A DNA stretch of 64,000 bases, taken from the NCBI RefSeq assembly GCF_947259545.1, contig NZ_CAMYMK010000002.1:496001-560000 (forward strand). The letters are read 5' to 3'. The position numbers and the translations under genes were made by a program. Every line of letters begins with the position of its first letter. The stretch's first letter is position 1. Under the pieces are notes generated by a model. That model did no database searches, was not told where the DNA came from, and was given only the letters and a program-made list of their open reading frames with translations. Of this stretch, positions 60,213 to 64,000 are shown piece by piece. Origin of the DNA: an uncultured Marinobacter sp. (GTDB taxonomy: Bacteria > Pseudomonadota > Gammaproteobacteria > Pseudomonadales > Oleiphilaceae).

Positions 60213-60935
60213 GTGCCATTAGTAACATTGCTGGTTATCTTATTGTCGGTTGTCGCGTGGGTCTGGTTGCGTAACCAGCCGCCCAGCCAACGCAAACCGG
60301 CCATTATCAAGCTGGCGTTGATTGCCGGAATCGGGATGGTGGTTCTGCTGGCCGTTACCGGCCGATTGCACTTTGTGTTTGCGTTGTTGGCGTTTCTTTA
60401 CCCGCTGCTGCGCCGGGTGCTGCCATCCTTATTGACGGGAGGCATGGCTGGGGGAGCAAAGGCCAAACCGGGCAATCAATCCCATGTGTCCAGCGACATT
60501 CTCGAAATGAGTCTGGACCATGACTCCGGAACCATGAGCGGCAAGATCCTGAAGGGCCCCATGGCCGGGCGGGAACTGGCGGATCTGGGCGAGAGCGAAT
60601 TTATCGAGCTGTTACGATATTGTCGGGAACATGACGAGGACTCTGCCCGGCTGCTGGAAACCTACCTCGACCGCCGGTTCGGCGACTCATGGCGAGCTGA
60701 CGACCCGACTGGCGCTGACGATGGGGAATCCGGCGATCGTGGCAGGGCCGGCAACGCCAGCGGTCCTCTGACCGAAAGCGAGGCCCTGGACATCCTCGGG
60801 CTGGAGCCCGGGGCCAGTCGGGAAGAGATCATTCAGGCTCACCGCCGGATGATGCAGAAGGTTCACCCGGACCATGGAGGAAGTAACTATCTGGCAGCCC
60901 GTATTAATGAGGCCAAAGAGTATCTTCTGAGCTGA
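60213..60935 (+). CDS. membrane-anchored J-domain protein
   Basis: 240 residues from GTG 60213. Two membrane segments at the N-terminus (LVTLLVILLSVVAWVWLRNQ; IGMVVLLAVTGRLHFVFALL), a long soluble linker, and a C-terminal J-domain with HPD (218-220) in HRRMMQKVHPDHGGS, which stimulates DnaK ATPase. The C-terminal position of J is as in TIM14/Pam18-like DjlA proteins. Follows a VWA gene. Confidence 0.88.
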   Translation: MPLVTLLVILLSVVAWVWLRNQPPSQRKPAIIKLALIAGIGMVVLLAVTGRLHFVFALLAFLYPLLRRVLPSLLTGGMAGGAKAKPGNQSHVSSDILEMSLDHDSGTMSGKILKGPMAGRELADLGESEFIELLRYCREHDEDSARLLETYLDRRFGDSWRADDPTGADDGESGDRGRAGNASGPLTESEALDILGLEPGASREEIIQAHRRMMQKVHPDHGGSNYLAARINEAKEYLLS

Positions 60936-60956
60936 TGTCCTGGGATTGGGTGCGCT

Positions 60957-61334
60957 CTACTCGTTTCCTTCCCATGAAATGGTGACGGTGCGTTTACCCC
61001 ATTCCCTGGCCGCTTTCACATCCACTCCCATGTAAATATCGATCTTGTCTTTCCATCGCTTGTTCATTTTGTCCCGAACGATGTAGGTGCCTGGCAGACC
61101 GTCGATAGTGACTTCCGTGCCGTGCGTCAGGCCGTCTTCAATCAGGTCTCGTGATACCGCAATGGCTTTCATTCCGGGCTTCAGCGTGTCGCCCCAGGCG
61201 GTCAGGGTTGGGTCCCCGGCTTTGGTTTGGCTGTTGACAGAGTTGTAGGCGGTTGCGGTGACTTCTTTGGTGTTGCCGCCGGTGCAGGCGGTGAGAGTGG
61301 TGGCTGCTACAAGAGCAATCAACAGCGTGCGCAT
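60957..61334 (-). CDS. 3D-domain lipoprotein
   Basis: 125 residues, lipobox LTAC (Cys17). The domain carries the three aspartates of the 3D fold: GDTLKPG, VRDKMNKRW and IDIYMGVD, as in lytic transglycosylase MltA-type C-termini. It probably binds or cleaves peptidoglycan at the envelope; a full MltA domain is not present, so activity is uncertain. Stands alone. Confidence 0.85.
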   Translation of the reverse strand: MRTLLIALVAATTLTACTGGNTKEVTATAYNSVNSQTKAGDPTLTAWGDTLKPGMKAIAVSRDLIEDGLTHGTEVTIDGLPGTYIVRDKMNKRWKDKIDIYMGVDVKAAREWGKRTVTISWEGNE

Positions 61335-61468
61335 AACTGATTCATCCGTTTCGAGTTTATAACTGTACTCTCAGGTTACGTAAAAAAACCGGTATGGATT
61401 AGTTTGTTGAAAAATATGGCCATTTCTTGTGGCCTTAGCGCACTTTCGGAGGGCGGTGGGGAGGGGGC

Positions 61469-61495
61469 GAAACCGCGGGAATGCCCCGCGGTTTC
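61469..61495 (-). terminator. hairpin after the lipase-like gene
   Basis: GAAACCGCGGG-AATGC-CCCGCGGTTTC, perfect 11-bp stem nine bases after the lipase stop; no T-run follows. Confidence 0.55.
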
Positions 61496-61503
61496 CAGGG
61501 GGG

Positions 61504-62646
61504 TCAGTGGTTTTTTATTTCGAACTGATCGTCTTCCGGATCAGCGGTGTAACGACCTTCCACCTGATCCCAATAGTTCGTGTCGCTCATCATTTCAAGC
61601 ACACGGCTGTCCTCGGTACTGGCGCTCGCCGCGTCCTTACCGGTTGGTTCGCGCTGGCCCCACCAGTTGATGGTTACTTCTTCCGGGGGCGCAGAGGCTA
61701 TTGAGCGGAAGTAGTTCGGCACAACGTGATTGTGCTTGTTTACTTCATCCGACAGGTACCAGTAACGGTGCCACATCTCAGTCACCATTTCGCGTAACGG
61801 CTGGTTCTTGTCACCGATCCACAGGTCGTTGATGTTGGATGAGATGTACGCGCTCACGGGTAGGTTGTGACGATCCATCAGCTTCTGGACAGTCCAGCGA
61901 GTGCGTTCGCCATTCCAATCCAGGTTGCCATCACCATTGGCATCGCCCAGGTACTCCTTGCCATCCTTCGACCAGAACGGTTCCAGCAGCTCCAGACGAT
62001 CAACGATGACGTTCGCGCCAGCGTCACCGGCATAGACCGCATCGCTGATTTTGCCTGCGACGATGGTTGCCAATTGGTTGCCCAGTGAGTGTCCGGACAA
62101 GCGCACGTAATAGGAGGTGTTGCCGGCCAGGGCCGCCGTCACCTGCTCAAAGGCGATCTGGCCCACGGATTTGGTGGGTGAGTGCAGGGTGCTGTAGGAG
62201 CCGTCACTCAGCCGATACCGCATGCCGCGAGGACCGTTGGCGGTCCACATCTTGGCTTCGGCATCTTTTACTTCACTTTCGTCAGCAAACTGGTCCCAGT
62301 AGAAGTAGGCAATGTTCCAGCCCTTGTTTTTCCAGGAGGTCGACGTGATGACGTCTTCATTACCCCAGACGAAGCGGAAGTCTTCCCGATCGTAGCCGTC
62401 ACCGCGGGTGGCCGATCCTGGCTGCCAGCCGTGAAAGTGAATGATTGTCGGTTTTGACGGATCGTAGAATTTGCGTGGTACGTTGTTGACAGTACCGTCA
62501 GCTTCAACGGCTTTGACAGAATTGTTGTTGCCGTCAAACCAGTACAGACCGTAGTCGAGTGTGTCTTCTACCGCGTGGGCGGACAGAGGCAGAAACAGAA
62601 TGGATGCCAATAGCATCAGGAAGGTGCATTGGAGTGTTCTGAACAT
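61504..62646 (-). CDS. secreted lipase-like alpha/beta hydrolase
   Basis: 380 residues with a signal peptide (MFRTLQCTFLMLLASILFLP...AHA-VE). Nucleophile elbow GHSLG (Ser187), with oxyanion region HFHGWQPGS. A DANGDGNLDW loop (234-243, Asp235, Asn237, Asp239) looks like an EF-hand or dockerin calcium-binding loop. It is probably a secreted, calcium-stabilised lipase or esterase; substrate unproven. No chaperone gene (lif) is adjacent. A hairpin follows. Confidence 0.82.
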   Translation of the reverse strand: MFRTLQCTFLMLLASILFLPLSAHAVEDTLDYGLYWFDGNNNSVKAVEADGTVNNVPRKFYDPSKPTIIHFHGWQPGSATRGDGYDREDFRFVWGNEDVITSTSWKNKGWNIAYFYWDQFADESEVKDAEAKMWTANGPRGMRYRLSDGSYSTLHSPTKSVGQIAFEQVTAALAGNTSYYVRLSGHSLGNQLATIVAGKISDAVYAGDAGANVIVDRLELLEPFWSKDGKEYLGDANGDGNLDWNGERTRWTVQKLMDRHNLPVSAYISSNINDLWIGDKNQPLREMVTEMWHRYWYLSDEVNKHNHVVPNYFRSIASAPPEEVTINWWGQREPTGKDAASASTEDSRVLEMMSDTNYWDQVEGRYTADPEDDQFEIKNH

Positions 62647-62803
62647 AGTTGATTAAACCTTGTTTTGTTTTTGTATTTGATCGGGTTGCTAACCCGAATT
62701 GAAACGTAGCAGACACTCAGTGAAATGGAAATGAACGAGGCGTCACTTTCGTGATCGGTGTTTCATTTTCGCAGCATATTAGTAGTAAATCGGAACAGTT
62801 GTT

Positions 62804-64000
62804 TCAGGAGGGGCGGCGATTTCTCGTCCTGATGGCCTCTCGGTTTAATGTTCGAGCCTTTGCCCATTCGCAGAATTTCTCCAGCGGCATTGGCCTGGCG
62901 AACAGGTAGCCCTGCTGCCGGTGGCAGCCCAGCTGGGTGAGAAGCTCCCGGGTTTGATTGTCCTCCACGCCTTCAGCAACGGCTTCCAGGTTGAGGGTAT
63001 GCGCCAGTTTCAGGGTGCTCTGGACGATTCCCAGGTCATTCTGGCTGGAGCACATCTGGCTTATGAAGCAACGATCGATCTTCAGCTCGTGGATGGGCAG
63101 GCGGCTCAGGTAGGCCAGGGAGGAGTAGCCCGTACCGAAATCATCCAGGGCTACCTTGCAGCCGCTATTGGCAATCTGAAGCAGTGACCCGATGACGGCG
63201 TCCATGCTGTGCATCATCGAGGTCTCCGTCACTTCGAAGATCACGCGATTCATTGGAATGCCGTGTTCCCTGATGCCCGCCAGTGCAAAGGATACAAAGT
63301 GGCTGTTAGTGAGATTCTGAACCGAAAGGTTGATGCTGCAGGTAATGTCCAGCTCTCGTTCCTGCAGCGTCTGCATGGTCCTCCAGGCCAGGGTGACGAT
63401 GTGGCGTGAGAGCAGATCCATCAAGCCGGCATTTTCGGCGATCTCGATCACTTCCCCGGTGGGCACTGCCCCGAACCGCGGGCTGTGCCACCGCATCAGT
63501 ATCTCCGCGCCCACCAGCTCCTCGCCAGTGCGGTCCATTTGCGGTTGCAGGTAAAGTTCTAGCTCGCCGGCCTCGATCGCCGGCGGCAAGGCCGTCACCA
63601 GGTCCAGGCGGCGCCGCGCGAAATCGGAGATCTCGTCATTGTAGACCTGCACGGGAACCTTGCTTGATTCGCTGCGATCCCGTGCCGCCGAAGCGTGTTG
63701 ATACAGGATTTCCGCGCTGTCGCCATGCTCCGGGGAAACCGCCACACCACAGTAAAGGTTCATGAATACTGGCACCCTGACGGCATGGATGGAGATGTCA
63801 TGATTACCCACCATCTGATTGATGAAGGGCTCCAGCGGGCCCTCCATCTGCTTGAGATCAACCAAGAACGCTGCTGAACCGAATTCGGGAATCGCAATAT
63901 AGGCGGGCTGCCGGCTTTCCAGGCAGACCACACCGTCCAGCCCGGCCAGCGTATTGTTGAGCTTCTTGATCAACTGGCAAAACATTTCCTCAGCCAGCCT
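62804..64000 (-). CDS. EAL domain protein, 5' end outside the window
   Basis: The frame is open to the window edge (398 residues visible). The first ~125 residues look like a degenerate GGDEF domain (no GGDEF motif; ISIHAVRVPVFMNLYCGVAV). The EAL domain follows: the ELYLQPQMD start, AEILMRW where EAL is expected (EIL), and intact metal motifs (INLSVQNL, FEVTETSMM, LDDFGTGYSSLAYL, LKIDRCFI, AEGVED). So c-di-GMP hydrolysis is possible but the EAL change needs note. The N-terminal sensor region is unseen. Confidence 0.87.
   Translation of the reverse strand, partial: RLAEEMFCQLIKKLNNTLAGLDGVVCLESRQPAYIAIPEFGSAAFLVDLKQMEGPLEPFINQMVGNHDISIHAVRVPVFMNLYCGVAVSPEHGDSAEILYQHASAARDRSESSKVPVQVYNDEISDFARRRLDLVTALPPAIEAGELELYLQPQMDRTGEELVGAEILMRWHSPRFGAVPTGEVIEIAENAGLMDLLSRHIVTLAWRTMQTLQERELDITCSINLSVQNLTNSHFVSFALAGIREHGIPMNRVIFEVTETSMMHSMDAVIGSLLQIANSGCKVALDDFGTGYSSLAYLSRLPIHELKIDRCFISQMCSSQNDLGIVQSTLKLAHTLNLEAVAEGVEDNQTRELLTQLGCHRQQGYLFARPMPLEKFCEWAKARTLNREAIRTRNRRPS

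Noticed and set aside
1..64000. CRISPR arrays, tRNA and rRNA genes
   Set aside because: No regularly spaced direct repeats and no recognisable cloverleaf or rRNA sequence were seen by eye; a tRNA could still be missed.

Overview
The window looks like a chromosomal piece of a marine gammaproteobacterium, most like Marinobacter or a close relative. This is inferred from gene content: a urea ABC transporter, RlmF, RadD, SlyD, GatB/YqeY, many DUF families typical of that group, and two sensory or c-di-GMP proteins. No rRNA, tRNA, CRISPR array or intact transposase was seen.

Layout. 1-2.1 kb: the 3' end of a urea uptake operon (urtC partial, urtD, urtE; 4-base and 1-base stop/start overlaps). 2.4-3.1 kb: an SGNH-hydrolase lipoprotein. 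3.3-9.9 kb: an accessory block bounded and split by three copies of a hairpin-forming repeat. It carries an AbiEi/AbiEii-type toxin-antitoxin pair and a 1343-residue protein joining an N-terminal STAND/NACHT-like NTPase, a long helical middle with a four-cysteine cluster, and a C-terminal PD-(D/E)XK-like nuclease. This is the best candidate for a poorly described defence system here. 10-24.5 kb: mostly single genes (RDD, DUF1499, M14 peptidase, two DUF2238-type membrane proteins, an AstE-like/GCS2 ligase pair, a diguanylate cyclase, MipA/OmpV, an Acg-like nitroreductase, DUF3010, SEC-C, RlmF). They are separated by a dispersed ~25-bp motif (AACCGGGACAGATCTATTTT and variants) and by fragments of dead genes. 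24.9-29.7 kb: one 1604-codon gene ending in an M15-type peptidase domain. 30-45.3 kb: slyD, an Ada-like methyltransferase, a cold-shock gene, a desaturase, radD, an AraC regulator next to a polytopic membrane protein, an M19-like lipoprotein, a HAD hydrolase and a P2-type ATPase. 45.4-64 kb: ordinary core-like genes without the dispersed motif: cytochrome c, HAD phosphatase, CopD, a K+ channel, MOSC, a four-lipoprotein CsgG/DUF4810/DUF799 operon, tenA, a ZIP transporter, an enolase-superfamily dehydratase, Nudix, GST, YqeY, an SDR, a VWA protein followed by a J-domain protein, a 3D-domain lipoprotein, a secreted lipase-like protein and a partial EAL protein.

The dispersed motif is confined to about 9.9-45.4 kb, mostly intergenic, in both orientations and sometimes as inverted pairs. 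One copy supplies the C-terminal codons of the diguanylate cyclase. A 98-bp copy of the M14 peptidase 3' end lies about 5 kb away upstream of the second DUF2238 gene, next to a fragment of another gene, so this middle part has been rearranged.
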